Shown here: positions 34,701 to 47,025 of the stretch, piece after piece
Layout of the letters: the number at the start of each line of letters is the position of its first letter
Numbering within the stretch: the stretch's first letter is position 1
Assembly: GCA_003868215.1 (NCBI GenBank)
Contig: QWDQ01000015.1
Location: 1 to 64,000 of the forward strand
Source of the DNA: Pseudophaeomoniella oleicola
Lineage: Eukaryota > Ascomycota > Eurotiomycetes > Phaeomoniellales > Phaeomoniellaceae
DNA: 64,000 bases
Direction of reading: 5' to 3'
Notes under the pieces: model-generated
Database searches by the model: none
What the model was told of the DNA's origin: nothing
What the model saw: the letters and a program-made list of their open reading frames with translations, nothing else
Translations under genes and position numbers: made by a program

Positions 34701-37700
34701 CATTCCTTTTCTCGTCTGTTAAGATCTCCCATGAGAGCAGCGGCAGGCACCCGGACATCTTCCTTGTCGGATTTCTGTAAGTCGCTGACCGTTGTTTGCA
34801 GACTCAGTCCTATCCAATTGACCGCTGGGAAATGCTGCGATATGGCCTTGAGAACAGATATGGCGTTGCGAATATGCATATACTCATTGGATGTAAGACA
34901 ATTCTTGAGAGCCTTGTGCATGACGGTATGCCACTTGTATAGAATTTTGCGGAAATCCTCGTAATCCAAAAACGTCTCTGGCTTTCCGCTAGCTGCAACC
35001 TTCTTTGCAAACCCTGGAAGCTGTCTCTTAGTTCCAAATGCTTCTCGGTCATAGACAGCTTTATCTTTATGCCAGCGACCAAAATCTCGGAGGACTTCGT
35101 TCAAGAAGCGGCCAAGGTTATCTGCTTCTTTAGACGAGCACGAAAACATCAATGACGTCAAACGTGCTTCGCGGAAAATGAGATCGTAGAAGCCAAGCGT
35201 CCGAAAGTTGGGTGTACCGTTGGCGTGAAGGAATTTAATCATTTTGAAGCAAAAGAAAGCGTCCAATGGTGACAATGATATCCTGGGGAGAAAGCAACGT
35301 TCCATTAGTGCGAGGTTCAGCGCTTCGTGTTTCTGAAACATGTCGGAAAACCAATGATCTTTCTCTCGTAGTAGTCTAATTTTAGTCTCTGAAAAGGATT
35401 TCAGATGTTGCCGGTTCTCTGCCAGTAAATTGTCGACGAGCTCGCTGAGCTGCTTTTTCCTCTCATCACGTCTTTTCAAATCGCTTCGGTCGTTGTTGTT
35501 GCTCACGATTTGCTTGTTCTGCCGCGTGAGCTCTGCCTCGTATGCCGCACCAGGTATATTGACATCATATAGGGAAAGCTGCCAGAATGTTGTGTAGAAA
35601 GGTAGTCCGATAATGTTTACGACGTCTTCCGGTATACCTGGTTTGGTCGCCTGCATGAGTTCTTCCAGGACAGGGTGCCAGATTCTGCTACTACTTTCTC
35701 TCTTATCCAGTGGGGGGGAAGCCTCCTGGGTAGGACCAACATCGTCTGGATTGGCATTCGCAGCTCCAGATCCAGTGTCGCCGTTCATTAGCGACATCTT
35801 CTCTGTATCTGCTGACTTTATCTCCGTGTCGGCTCCTTCGTCTTTCATTTCCACGTCTGCTTCAGATATCTCCTTGATGGCTACGTCGGACCTTTTCTCG
35901 AAGGTATCCGGATTTGCTTTATCGTGTTCGGCCATCTGGTGAGTAATTGTCGGCCGACTGATCCAGAAAGCCACTTCTGCCTCAATGCCATAGTGCAGGA
36001 TGAGTTCAGAAACGTTGGGCACGAAGGTTGTGAATTCTTCGAGCGACAAGCTGGATCTGAGAAGGTCAAGATATTGCACCAGGATGCGATGGATCTCGTC
36101 AAAGAGGTTCCCAAGCAATTTCAGGGGTGCATCTACATCATCGATACTGTAGATACATTTGCGACGTTGTTGAGCGATGAGCAGGAGTAATTGTCCCACC
36201 AAACCTGTCTCACGTAGTCCTCTCATTAGCCGTCGGGAGCTGGTCCTCATTGATGGATCGTGACGTTTGTCAAGCAACTGGAGGATTGTCTGAGACTGTA
36301 GAAGAGGACCACCGCCCATTGCTTGAAGTTGAGACTCATTGTAGTTGGTGTCCGTGACGATACCAGCCATAAACAGGACCATCTGCTCTATGATGATCAA
36401 GTCGGTGGAGTTACCTTTCTGAAGTTGATTTGCGACATATTGTAAGACTGGCGCAGGATTCAAAGTAGAGTAGCGCTTGAAGACCTTTCCTGCGAAGAGC
36501 GCAAGGGCCGACAGCCAACGGCTGGTTAGAAGCCCGCCCTCTTGGACGCGACTTCTGCCAGCACGGCCCAGAGAACTTACCAAGGACCATGATAGAACGT
36601 CATAGCCAAGGAAGGTGAAGTATCGCGCTCCATCTGTCACAACTTCCGCGAAGTTATCGTAAGCTTCGATCTGACCTAGGGAGACATTGATGGCAACGTG
36701 TGGATTTGCGTAAGCGATTCTTGCTAACGTTCTGGCTGTTGGTTTGAGATTCGTCTTACTGAGGCGTTTGAGGACGTCTTTCGTCTCAGCACGGGCCAAA
36801 TCAAAAGCAGCTTTAATCGCCGGACTCCTGGAAGTACGACCTGAAAACCATTCCGTGTACATGGAGTACCTGGTCTCTCGAGGGAAGGAGCTGATTAGAT
36901 CGAAGACTTCGTTGATGATGCCTGGGTTGGCCTTGGTAAGGCTGAGAGCCGGGACTAGTAAACGTTTGCATAGCTTTATCCATTTGGTCTTGTTATACTC
37001 TGTATTGTCCGTGGCGAGACTGTCCCTGCCAATGCGGGCAAGCTTGACGAGTAATGATGAATCTTGTCCAATTCTGACTCCAGACAGATTTACGAGAGTG
37101 TCACATAGCGTGAACAAGTCGTCAGTTGTTTGGCATACAGGAATATTGTCGTTCCAATCGTCCCAATAGAAACGGTAATCCACGCCATCAGCCGAGGAAT
37201 CTTCTCGGTCCAGGAGAGCCCATTTCATGGTTTTCCTTGCTGGAGCGTCAACGAGCTTGATCTGACCCTTTGGAAGACCGGCTTGCTCGTCTGTCAATCT
37301 CTGTTGATCCCGCAAACTGGTTCGACTGTGTAGAGGATTCAATGGCTCGTATAATTTGCTGATGGAGTGATGAACTATTCGATGAATGTAATCAGGTAGC
37401 TCGGGATAGAGATCGACGATCCACGGGAAGCGACCTAGGATGTACAGCGCCTCTGGTAAAGCTCCGATAGTCAAGAGGCTTTTTAATAATGAGACCTTCT
37501 GATCATTCGGTTCTGGTAATACCTCCTGGCTCTCCTCGGCCTTCTTTGACTTTTCCCCACTTGGTTCCTTAGAAGGCGTCGAAGCGCGAGCATCGGCATC
37601 GCGCAGTCGATTTGGAAGAGGGCCGGGTAAGGTGTCGTCTGCGAGAGCACCAGCCATCAGCAGAGCATTTTTAGCACCAGCACCAGGTCGTGCAGCCAAT

Positions 37701-39373
37701 TCCCTTTCAACCTTTTCTTTCTGCTTCTGCTGGCGGAGAGTCTCCATATCTTCGTCGGGTCGCCAAAGATGCGGATACAGGTCCTTTAGGGACACGAATC
37801 CTATCTTAATCAAAAGGGCCGAGAGATAGATAAGATTGTCCGGCAATGTGTCATGTTGATCCCGAGCTGCCGAAGAGGAATAAAAGCGCAATTTGAAGCC
37901 CAGAAGCTGTGCTGCATCCCTGTTGCCTTGAGGCGGCAAGATGCCAGTTTCCTTAATCCAATCCTTAATGTCCGCTTCGTCATCTGGGGTTGCTCCATTA
38001 TAAGTGAGAACCGAGTCTTGATCCTGGAGATCAGCAGCTGGACGTCGACCCAATTCAAAGAAGGCACGAATACCGACCGCCCGAGCTCGATCCCAGAACC
38101 TCCTATCACGCTCTTCAGCAAGCCGTATGATATTTATCCTCTGTTCATCACCCAAGGCGGAGGTCCATTGAGGCTGAGCCCATGGAGGTAGTCCTCCGAC
38201 TTGATTGAGATCTAATCGCTCGCTCTTGGTATATTCTCCGTCACGGGGCCACCACGGACTTCTTCGAAGAAATTTGACGAAGAATCGATACTGTTTCACC
38301 AGCACGGATCCAAATATGTCAAGGACCACATCAAGTGTTTTGCCAACATCCAGATCAAACGCTCCGATCATGGCTTTGACTTTCTCCACCGTTTCCTCCA
38401 CGATCTCGCCTGACGAACCCTTTTCACTTGTAGCAAAAAGTTCCGTCATAAGCTTAGCAAAGCCTTCCGACTCTTCTCGTAGAAGATTAAAATTCGCTTG
38501 ACGGTACAGGAGATTGGTCTGTTTCCGTATCCCCATGCGAGCAAAAGTATCCCTGATCAGACCAAGGTTCTGAAGGAGCGTCGAATCTAACTGTTCCCGC
38601 ATGGCAGCAGGAGCAATACCCGTAGCCGCAATAAGATTTTGCGCTGCAGCACTTGAAGCTTCTGATTCCGTGAGAATGGATAGTGTGTCCAGAAAGATTG
38701 TTTGCACGTCAAGCTTAGCCGGAACAGGAAGAGCCTCTGGTGCATCCGCATCTTTTTCAGGTTGCTCCTGCATGAGGATTTCCTTAACCGTGTTGCCTGC
38801 CAATGTCGGATCGAGGCGCATGTCCAGACCCGAAAGTATGAGCTCTTGTAGTATCGAGCTGATGAGTAGTGCATTGTTCTGCTTGACCCCATCCCGGGCT
38901 ATACTCAAGAGCGATGCTTGTCCTTCAGACTTCCACGATTTAATGGTTTCATTTGTGATGTACTCATATGCAAATGGCCGAGGTTGTCTTGGGGGTGATG
39001 GCTCCGGTGGCGCAGGTCTACTTTGGGATGTTGCAGGATTAGTCGTAGGCTGAGGAGTTGCCGTTAGCTCTCGAACATCCGCCGTGGTCGGTGCTTGTGG
39101 CTTTGCTGATGGAGGGCTCATTGGCGTCGAGCCATTGACTGGGCTACGTATCTGCGCACCACTCGTCGTCCGCCCTCCACGGCTCGCTCTTCTGCTGCCT
39201 CTGCCACGGCCATCTGGAATGTCTCGATGAGAGTTTGATGTAGGGGACTGGGTGGACTGTGCGAGATTGAGGTTGTTCGGGCGGTGGGGTGAAGGGCGTT
39301 GCCCGTCATGAGTATTGTCACCGGACCAACTACGATCACCTCGCTTCCTCTTCCCTGCTCCAGCCGGAGGCAT
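31796..39373 (-). CDS. tho2: THO complex subunit 2 (mRNA export)
   Basis: Two exons, 39373-34584 and 34532-31796, give 2508 residues. The 51-nt intron has GTAAGT, an ACTAAT branch site and TAG. THO2 is the scaffold of the THO/TREX complex, which couples transcription elongation to mRNP packaging and nuclear export and limits R-loops. The N-terminus (MPPAGAGKRKRGDRSW) is basic and disordered. The long alpha-helical body from about 130 to 1590 contains the THOC2-like segments, including DYRFYWDDWNDNIPVCQT, the block ending ALFAGKVFKRYSTLNPAPVLQYV and TFWQLSLYDVNIPGAAYEAE. From about 1600 the tail is acidic (EDGELEDTEMKDAEG), then Ser/Pro/Arg-rich with RD/RE repeats centred at about 2240-2300, and it ends in a Gly-rich basic patch. 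Yeast Tho2 is about 1600 residues; mould proteins are longer because of this tail. It is the longest gene in the window. Nearby frames on the opposite strand over the tail are shadows of the repeats. Confidence 0.93.
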
Positions 39374-39960
39374 TCTGGTGGTAAGCAGCCGCCGCGCCTT
39401 CTTGGGGATTCCTCAAAAAGAGGGTTTCCAGCTTCGCAGCTAAGGTATTCATGGATATGACTACAATGAGTGTGGTTAGGAAGGTCCTTGAGCAAAAGAA
39501 GTGAGAGATGAGGACGTACAAGTGTTTCGGTGAATGTGATGTGCTCGAAAGGAGGGGCCTCACGGCATGGTAGTCAAAAGACTGGCGACAATAATTGTAA
39601 TGAGCGCGATTTATGCTTTGTTTGAAGTAACTATGTCCCCTTCGTTATTGTACTGATGCTGCAGCTTTGCTCCCGCGATAGTTTCTCCAAAAGAAAGCCT
39701 GCGCGAACATACTTATCGTTATCCGTATTTAGTCATACTGCAGTATGCTCCACTTGACTTCACCGCGGAGAGTAAACTAACGGTACATTAACACCAACTG
39801 GCTCTTTTTGGCAGTGTATCACACGGTTGCAAGAGGTGAATATTGCAAATGATTCTATCTCCGTCATATTGGACATCAAGATACGTGGTGTGAGGCACAA
39901 AAAGTGAGAACTAGAGTTAACGAAAATTCGAAATGATCATTGTCCAAAGCTATCGAACAC
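39374..39960. other. Spacer between THO2 and the coiled-coil gene
   Basis: This is 0.6 kb of THO2 promoter and the 3' flank of the upstream gene. No extra gene or clear motif is seen. Confidence 0.6.
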
Positions 39961-41391
39961 TCATATAAGACCAGCTACGAAATCCAAGCTGGAGTCCAGC
40001 CCGGCCTCCATTTGCGCAATTGTTTCCTTGAGGGCTTTGCTCTCTTCCCTCAGCACACTGACGACTTCCCATGCCTCCGAAGCCTGCATTCCATGACAAA
40101 TCTGGCACTCCCCACCTGGTAGAGGTTTCCTAGGCGGATGTCCAATTGGCCTGTCTGCTGATGAAGAGAACAACTGTCTGGGTGACTTATCCTGGACAGT
40201 TTCGGGATTCATTGCAAACGGAGTTGTCGGCGTGGGTGACGCACAAGATGTAGCTCGGCTTAAATCAGCGCCTTGTGAGAAGATGCTCTCTTCCGAGCTC
40301 AATGCAGACTCTACTTCGGACCCACTGAATAGAGATGCGTTCGAAATTCGGTTTTCTCGGCTGGAATTCACAATATCAGCCCCATCAAGTGGCTCTTCGG
40401 TCTCGGAGGGGACCATTTTCAGAGTCCTCTTTCGGAAGGCTTCTTCGTCGACCCTTTTCTGTCTCTCTGCCGCGAGGTCTTCGACCATTTGTTTTAAAGC
40501 TCTCTCCTGCTCGATGGCCTTCTCGGCCATATCGGTGAGTTGAAGTTTTAAATGTTCGTTCCTAGTCTGCGCGGCCTCTAATTCATCGGCTTGAACATTC
40601 CGCTCTGACGTGACTTCCCGCAAGGCTTGCAAAGCTTGAGCGTACGCAGACTGAAACTTCTTCAGTGTGCCTTCAGCGTTCATGTGAAGGTTCTTGAAGG
40701 CAGCAGGAGAGAATTCATCTCCAGGACCCATGGGAAAGAGAGCGTGGTTGATGTCCATGCCGGTCAGCTCATCGCATACTCCTGGAGAAGGTTGGACGTT
40801 AGGCATCGTCTTCGACTTAAAGAATGAAAATTTGCTGGTAGATGCCATCAGGGGTGGGCGGATCGGTGAGCTGCTTGATGACTTGTGTGATCTTGCGGCG
40901 CCTTTCGATGTCAAGGCCCTGGTAAGGTTATCTTCTGTTGGCTCTTGTCTGAACATCTCGGCGTCTGTCAAAGGATCGGCTTGTTCCTTTGCCGGTGACG
41001 GTAGCAGGCCAATGGTGATTGGCTGCGAAGTCCCAGTGAACCAACTTGTCAATTTGTTGGATTTTGGCTCAAGTCTAATACCAGAGCGCTCTTCGTCCGC
41101 GAAATCGAGATCATCTACTTCATGTGTTGGAGATCTCGGGGGAGATGTTGTTGGGGAGTGGTTCTTCTCGGTCGATCGAAAGGGTAAAAATATTGAACTT
41201 CTTGAAGGGTTCGTGAATAGCGGCGGAAGGTCAACGGTTGTACGACTTCTCTGATGGCTCCTTCCGAGCTTTGACGGTGCTGGTGGCGGTGGTTTAACAG
41301 GTTCTTCGCAAGTTTCATGAAGAGATGTGCTTGAAATCAGCGTTGTGGGCGATTGCTGCAGGGGAAGTGTGATTGTATTTGGAGTCTCCAT
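39961..41391 (-). CDS. Coiled-coil protein of unknown function
   Basis: A single-exon frame of 476 residues starts at ATG (METPNTITLP). The first half is Ser/Pro/Thr-rich and probably disordered, with short repeated basic/aromatic patches (SSIFLPFRST, KLTSWFTGTS, SKFSFFKSKTMPNV) that look like linear motifs. A coiled coil runs from about 235 to 325 (FQSAYAQALQALREVTSERN ... EQERALKQMVEDLAAERQKR). A second Ser-rich segment follows, then a conserved-looking end with GGECQICHGMQASEAW and a short helix (VLREESKALKETIAQME). The CxxC pair alone does not make a zinc finger. I do not recognise the family with certainty; it resembles uncharacterised mould proteins. It is divergent from the cyclin gene across 0.75 kb. 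Confidence 0.75.
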   Translation of the reverse strand: METPNTITLPLQQSPTTLISSTSLHETCEEPVKPPPPAPSKLGRSHQRSRTTVDLPPLFTNPSRSSIFLPFRSTEKNHSPTTSPPRSPTHEVDDLDFADEERSGIRLEPKSNKLTSWFTGTSQPITIGLLPSPAKEQADPLTDAEMFRQEPTEDNLTRALTSKGAARSHKSSSSSPIRPPLMASTSKFSFFKSKTMPNVQPSPGVCDELTGMDINHALFPMGPGDEFSPAAFKNLHMNAEGTLKKFQSAYAQALQALREVTSERNVQADELEAAQTRNEHLKLQLTDMAEKAIEQERALKQMVEDLAAERQKRVDEEAFRKRTLKMVPSETEEPLDGADIVNSSRENRISNASLFSGSEVESALSSEESIFSQGADLSRATSCASPTPTTPFAMNPETVQDKSPRQLFSSSADRPIGHPPRKPLPGGECQICHGMQASEAWEVVSVLREESKALKETIAQMEAGLDSSLDFVAGLI

Positions 41392-42137
41392 CTTGATCCG
41401 ACGTGGGTGGTTTCGTGTTCAGCGCCTTGTGGAATGTGCACGCGCGAGATGGGTCCGAAGGTTAGGCGTGGAATGCGCGACGCCAGCTTCCAGTCAGACT
41501 CCTTTCCAAAAGCGTACAGTAACAATCAATCATTGACTTTTCGAAGTCCCAGACCATCGGATTATGCTGATTAACCTAGTTGACAGTTGTGGTTGATGTC
41601 CGGCTGTGGCCGTTTCAAGGGCCGTTCCAACGGAGTAGATAAGGCTTCTTGAACGCGGGGTTCTATTAGTTCGTTCAGAAGTCCGTGATAGCGAAGGAAG
41701 GATAGTAAATGGCGCCGACGAGAAGTATGCGACAGTGAAATTTATTATTCGAGTCCGGAAAACATCTGGCGACTTTTGCTTTCAGAAGATCTCTTTACCC
41801 TGCCATATGGATTCGAAGTTGCTTCTACTGTGAAATGAACTTTTTCCTGCCACACGACTTTTGTGGTTGTAAACTGTGGCTGGACTTGGACCCTTAATGG
41901 AATGTTGACAGGACCCACAACTGACGATGCCCTGAAAAACCGGTGAATTGGCTCATTGGGAGCGAAAGCGTCATTTGTCCCATCGACCATTTTCCATTTA
42001 ATATATTGGTTGGCAGGGGTTAGAGGACAATTCGCCGAAAACAAGATGGTCTTTAGCAGCATCGGAAGATTCTCGTAAACATCATTAGTTCCATTGTAAC
42101 CGGTTTTGGTTCATATGACATCGCATCTGCTGTGGCT
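41392..42137. other. Divergent promoter region, coiled-coil gene / cyclin-L-like gene
   Basis: This is 746 bases between two divergent starts. A 105-codon ATG frame runs on the minus strand at 42062-41745; it has no recognisable motif and no intron support, so I leave it as a doubtful ORF inside the promoter. Confidence 0.5.
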
Positions 42138-43046
42138 ATGGTCCCAGTCACCGACCTCTCGGCCATCACCAACTCGCAGGTCTCGTCAGTTCAGCTGTTG
42201 GCATTGCGGCAATATGACGAACGACAATATGCAGACGCAAGCACAGCCGACGCTGTTCGATACACGCTGGCTGAACTCACCCAATCAGCTGGCATCCTTC
42301 TTCGACTGCCACAAGAAGTCATAGCACAAGCCATCGTCTTGCTTCAGCGATTCATGGTGGTAAGTGCAGACGAGGAGGCCTCGAATATTGCTCCCAAAGT
42401 AGGTCCTGGTCCGCAAGAAAGAAAGCCTGTCATTTTAATCCTCATATAGGAAGCGTCTGCAGCTGTGTTGTACCTCAGCGCCAAGCTATCATTTACGCCT
42501 ATCTCTCCACGATCTCTTTTGACGGTTTACCAATACCTTCAATCTGCATCTTCACCCTTGATACTCTTGAACACAACCCCTCCTTCGGGGAGCTCCCCTG
42601 TGGACCCAAAGGTCCATCACCTCAGCGAGGGTAACTATGAAACCCTTCGTAACAGACTCTATCTGAACGAGTCCGTCGTCCTCAAGGCCATTGCTTTCGA
42701 TACACATGTCGCTCTTCCGTACTCGCTGGCTCTAACTTATCTATCCGTTCTTGGACTCTCTGCACACATGACTCTAGCCGCTCGTGTGGTGGCACATCTG
42801 AACGCTGCCCTCTTATCACCGCAATTACTATATCTGACACATCAGCCAAACGCCTTAGCCGTTGCTGCAATTTATCTATCAGCAAAAGAAGTGGAGGTAA
42901 AGTTGGTTGACGGTAACTGGTGGGAAGTCTTCGATGTCGATAGAGAGGACCTTGGATTCCTCGTCATCAGCTTGCAAGGTATCGCGAAACTGGTACGGGA
43001 GCAAGTCATAGAGAAATGGAAAGGAAAAGTCGTGCCTTTGGGATGA
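42138..43046 (+). CDS. Cyclin-L-like protein
   Basis: Two exons, 42138-42359 and 42450-43046, encode 272 residues; the 90-nt intron has GTAAGT and TAG, and joins the first cyclin helix as QRFMV/EASAAVLYLSAKLSF. The first cyclin fold (about 15-130) contains LTQSAGILLRLPQEVIAQAIVLLQRF, very close to the metazoan cyclin-L signature (AAGILLRLPQ...QRF). The second fold (about 150-260) includes LKAIAFDTHVALPYSLALTY and NALAVAAIYLSAKEVEVKL. Cyclin L partners CDK11-type kinases in transcription and splicing; fungal relatives (Pch1, Ctk2 type) act in CTD phosphorylation. Only the cyclin box is present, with no RS tail as in animals. Start at 42138 is the first ATG. Cyclin K/C-type is the main alternative. 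Confidence 0.8.
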
Positions 43047-43915
43047 GACAATACAACATGGGCCGTCGTCACAGACGAGCTCCTCAGCGGCGCTCATTCG
43101 CGGTCTATCGTACCCCAACACCACTAGCTGGATATCCTCTGGGTTCCCATGAGGATGGGGGTCTTCCTCCGAACCTTGAAGTTGTCATAAATACGCATGT
43201 GCGAAATTGACAAGCTCAGGGGGCATCTAGCAGAGAGAGGCCTAGGCTTCGTACAACAAACACTATATTACCCAGCAATTTCCATGGTCGACCGACAACT
43301 CTCGATCAACCAGACGGCACCGGCATCTAATTTCTCCGTGTTGGGAAAAGCTCAGTGCAATGTCATGTGATAAAACGTGAGAGGCGAAGTGGCGCTACGC
43401 AGAACGCTTACAGATCATTGGATTTGGTTACTGGATGTAGCAACGCAGGATGCAATCGATCTTGGGAATACGCAAAGGTTCTGCCCATCGAAGCGTGAAC
43501 TATCTGCTATGTATTATTATCCCGAGCTTCATGAGATTTCTACGCCAATGGACAGAATCAGTGATGTTCAAATACCAACCCAATGCTTCTCCGAACGAAT
43601 AAGATCAATTGTCAAGATGTTATTATCATTTGTATCCTGTGTCTATTACCGTCAAATTGATCCGAGACATATTGAATAAAAATTTCCGTAATACAACAAG
43701 TGACGAAGTTATTCGACGCGTGCAAGGGATGATGTGGTCCGCCTCTCCACACTCTAATACTGGCCAGATAATGCGCTCGACGCCCTTGAGGACACGCTTG
43801 GTCAACAAAACCGAGACGGATCAATGGGCGCTGCGCTTTCATCTGACCGTAGAGCCGGGCGATGCTCACCTTCTCGACATCAGCAGTAGCTCTTCAATGA
43901 GCTTTTTGAGCGGCT
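43047..43915. other. Spacer between cyclin-L-like and ALG5 genes
   Basis: About 0.9 kb. Short frames of up to 132 codons overlap the ALG5 start but have no motif; nothing else is supported. Confidence 0.6.
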
Positions 43916-45254
43916 ATGCGATACTCACTGGTCGAGGCGTGCCAGTACGGCGTTACACGAGTACTCGAAACGTCTCCAGTCGTTCTTTTGAGTATTGCTA
44001 TTTGTAGTCTCCTTGTCTTTTCCTTCGCTGTATGTAACCTTCGTACAGGTTTCGAAGATGCAACCTAACAGAAATTAGATATACGTCTTTCTCTACATTG
44101 TCGCTCCACGTCCCAGAGCGCCAGAATCATCCGAGAAGTATTACACAACGGTCGAGAAGGATGGCTCGATTTCACCACCTTTACAACTTCCCTGCTGGCA
44201 GGACGATAGCGTGACGCGCGTGAAGAGGAGGAACACACAATCGAAGAGGCCAATTGATCTGGACATCGACCAACCATCAATATTCATGTCGGTCGTGGTA
44301 CCAGCATACAATGAGCAGGATCGCATTGTTGGCATGCTTGAAGAAGCTGTCAACTATCTCGAAGAGGAATACGGCGAGCACAATGCTTCAATTCCGACTC
44401 GCACTACGGATGGTGATCTGTCAAAGATAGAGGACAATGGCTCTGCTTCAGGTCACTCGGCGCGACCTACCGGTTGGGAGATCCTTGTGGTCTCCGATGG
44501 ATCAACTGATGCTACGATCTCTACGGTCCATTCTTTCTCACAGTCGCATCTACTTCCCGCTCGCCCTCGCCGCCTTTCTGGGCCATGGACTCATCGTGGT
44601 CCTGCCGGCGTCAACATCACTCCTTCAGCCATCCGTGTGATTACTCTTGAGCGCAACCGTGGAAAAGGCGGTGCCGTGACACACGGACTCAGGCATGTTA
44701 GGGGTAAATACTGTATATTTGCAGATGCAGATGGAGCCTCAAAGTTCACCGACCTGAGTTCTTTGGTGTCTGCAGCACAGAAAACAGAAGATGATGCCGG
44801 CCGGGTAGTCGTGGTAGGCTCACGGGCCCATCTCGTCGGCACGTCGGCTGTGGTGCAAAGATCCAAGCTCCGCAACTTTTTGATGTACTCCTTTCATACA
44901 CTGCTATCACTTCTGACGCCTCCGAAGACCGCACGGATTAGAGATACCCAATGCGGGTTCAAGCTGTTCTCTAGAACGGCCTTACCAGACATCGTTCCAT
45001 ACATGCATTCCGAGGGATGGATCTTCGACGTCGAAATGCTGATGCTGGCGGAAAGCGCCAACATACCGGTTGCAGAAGTACCAGTGGGGTGGAGAGAAGT
45101 GAGTGGAAGCAAGTTGAACGTCATAAGGGATTCATTGGGCATGGCATGGGGTCTTGCATTGCTTAGGGTCTGTTGGATGTTCGGAATATATCGCAGGGGG
45201 GTCATTCCTGAAGGTGTTGCCCGTGGAAGCGGGCTTGCAAAGAAAAAGCTATGA
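43916..45254 (+). CDS. alg5: Dolichyl-phosphate beta-glucosyltransferase (ALG5)
   Basis: Two exons, 43916-44029 and 44079-45254, encode 429 residues. The 49-nt intron (GTATGT, CCTAAC branch, TAG) splits the membrane anchor, which becomes LLSIAICSLLVFSFA/IYVFLYIVAPRPR (about 24-50). The enzyme transfers glucose from UDP-glucose to dolichyl phosphate at the cytosolic face of the ER, supplying the donor for the last three glucoses of the N-glycan precursor. The GT2 domain shows VVVPAYNE (110-117), VVSDGSTD (175-182), the metal/nucleotide motif FADADGA with DADG at 254-257, RDTQCGFK (326-333) and EGWIFDVE (350-357). Length is near the fungal norm; the Ala/Gly/Ser insert between the first two motifs is fungal-specific. 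DPM1 (dolichyl-phosphate mannosyltransferase) is excluded by the N-terminal anchor and the RDTQCGFK motif. Confidence 0.93.
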
Positions 45255-45749
45255 ACAGATCGGATTGTACGACTACATATTGTAAGGGCACAGATTTGAG
45301 GAACATATAGAAGGGCATGGTATATCCTGTATAATTTGAATTACTGCAAGAGGCGTCCCAAAAGATCCGAAATACATTTGTATTTCTTCCATGATAGCAG
45401 AGTCATTTACCGTTGGGATCTTTTGCTGACTATGGATGTATAGCACATCGTAGGCTTTAGTCTAGTAATTCGAGCCTCTAGATATTCAGCCCAAGCTACG
45501 TGTGAACGGATAGGTAAATATGGTACTTCATTAGATGTTGTACTGAGATTCAGGGTCCTCCCCGCGTACATACTACGGTACAGCTGCCCCACCGGCAGAA
45601 TTTCTTGAGAGGGTTGGCAACGAAAGGAAATTGGTCAAAGTACTTGCAACAGTTTCTTTTAACGTAGTACATCAGACCACAGTCAAATACAGGTCTTCTC
45701 CCTCCACTCTTCCAGAGAGCTTGCAGGATCTTCATGTTGAGCTTATAGC

Positions 45750-46689
45750 ATGTCAAGAGGCGGGCGCCGAGGCGGCGGAAGCCGCAAGGTTGGACCAGCG
45801 ACTGAGGACTGGGACGATGATCCAGAAGACAGGAAGAAATGGATACCTGAAAGAACATTTCCTGTACTGCTCTCAATCTGTGCAGATGTACAGGTGGCTA
45901 ATATAGTCTTCAGCCCATCCAGCGCGTAGTACCACCACCCCTATCGCAATCCGAGCGTAGTCGAGTTGCGTATTATCGCCGATTCCGAGAAGCCCTACGT
46001 GATGGACCTCTTTATACAGTCCTTGAGTCAGACACTCTTACCGATGAGAAAGGCAGGGTGAATAAGCGTGCTGGTTACAACCCATTCGAGAGTATGCCAA
46101 CGTATAGTGAGACGAAATACAAAAAGAAGAAACGCACGCTTCCCGATCTTTCCTGCCGATCCTATGGTAAGGGAGCCCCATCTACGAGTTCTACTCTACA
46201 CTGCAACTCAACTGACGCTTATTAGTTCTCAAGTATTTTCCTCAGGAGCTCTGGTCTACAATCGATCCGAAACGAAAAGCTCCAGAATGGCAATCCCCAG
46301 AATTTCAAACCCAGAATGGAGCCGCCGCAGGGTTCGGATTATCTACCGGCAAGAGGACGCTCGATGAGGACAACAAAGATGAAGACGACGAAGACGAGGA
46401 CGTCAAGCTCGCCGGCCGCAAGAAACAACGCCGAAAACAGCAACGAGACGATCCCACCAACCCAGGCCAGAAGAAAGGCTTGGAAGCCGAAGACGAATAC
46501 GGGCCCGACCCTGACCAAGCAGACAACCCAGAGGACGACGCGGCAGACGACGCGGAAAACGTCGACACGGATTTCTCAGAGTCCGAGGACGGTGCCGGGG
46601 ACGATTACGATGCGGAACAATACTTTGACACGGGCGAACAGGATGATTATGATGAAGGAGGAGAAAATGATGACGGAGGAGTTTTTTGA
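45750..46689 (+). CDS. rpc31: DNA-directed RNA polymerase III subunit RPC31 (RPC7)
   Basis: Three exons, 45750-45863, 45914-46166 and 46226-46689, give 276 residues. The N-terminus MSRGGRRGGGSRK is followed by TFP/PIQRVVPPPLSQSERSRVAYYRRFRE, the FESMPTYSETKYKKKKRTLPDL motif and VLKYFPQELWSTID, all characteristic of fungal Rpc31. The C-terminus is a long acidic tail ending DYDAEQYFDTGEQDDYDEGG, also typical. RPC31 belongs to the RPC82-RPC34-RPC31 subcomplex needed for initiation on tRNA and 5S genes. Intron 1 (50 nt) uses a weak donor, GTACTG, with a perfect GCTAAT branch site and CAG. Intron 2 (59 nt) has GTAAGG, CTGAC and TAG. Start chosen because the Gly/Arg-rich beginning is family-typical. 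Confidence 0.9.
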
Positions 46690-47025
46690 AAAGAAAAGAA
46701 AAGAAAAAGGGGATCTGCTATATATGTTTTTCCTTTCTTTCAATGATACCCTAATACCAATCACGTTTCTATCTCATGCCTTTCCGAGGGGATTGCACCG
46801 AATTCCGCATATACAGTGAGCAGCCCTACTCTTTTTCCATCACTACGATCCCCCCTATACGGTCCTATGGGCGTTGTGGGAAACTATATATTATTGCCTG
46901 TAGCCAGTGGATTCCCCGCCAATCCGATTACATCCCTCGACGTACGGAACTAGGCAAGCCAGATATATTTGAAAAAAGAAAGAGAGACCGGTCGTCAAAG
47001 CGGGGAGTGAGGAGAGAATTGATTC

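Noticed and set aside
46305-46568. Ser-rich minus-strand frame opposite RPC31
   Set aside because: It is the complement of the acidic Asp/Glu/Lys codons of RPC31.
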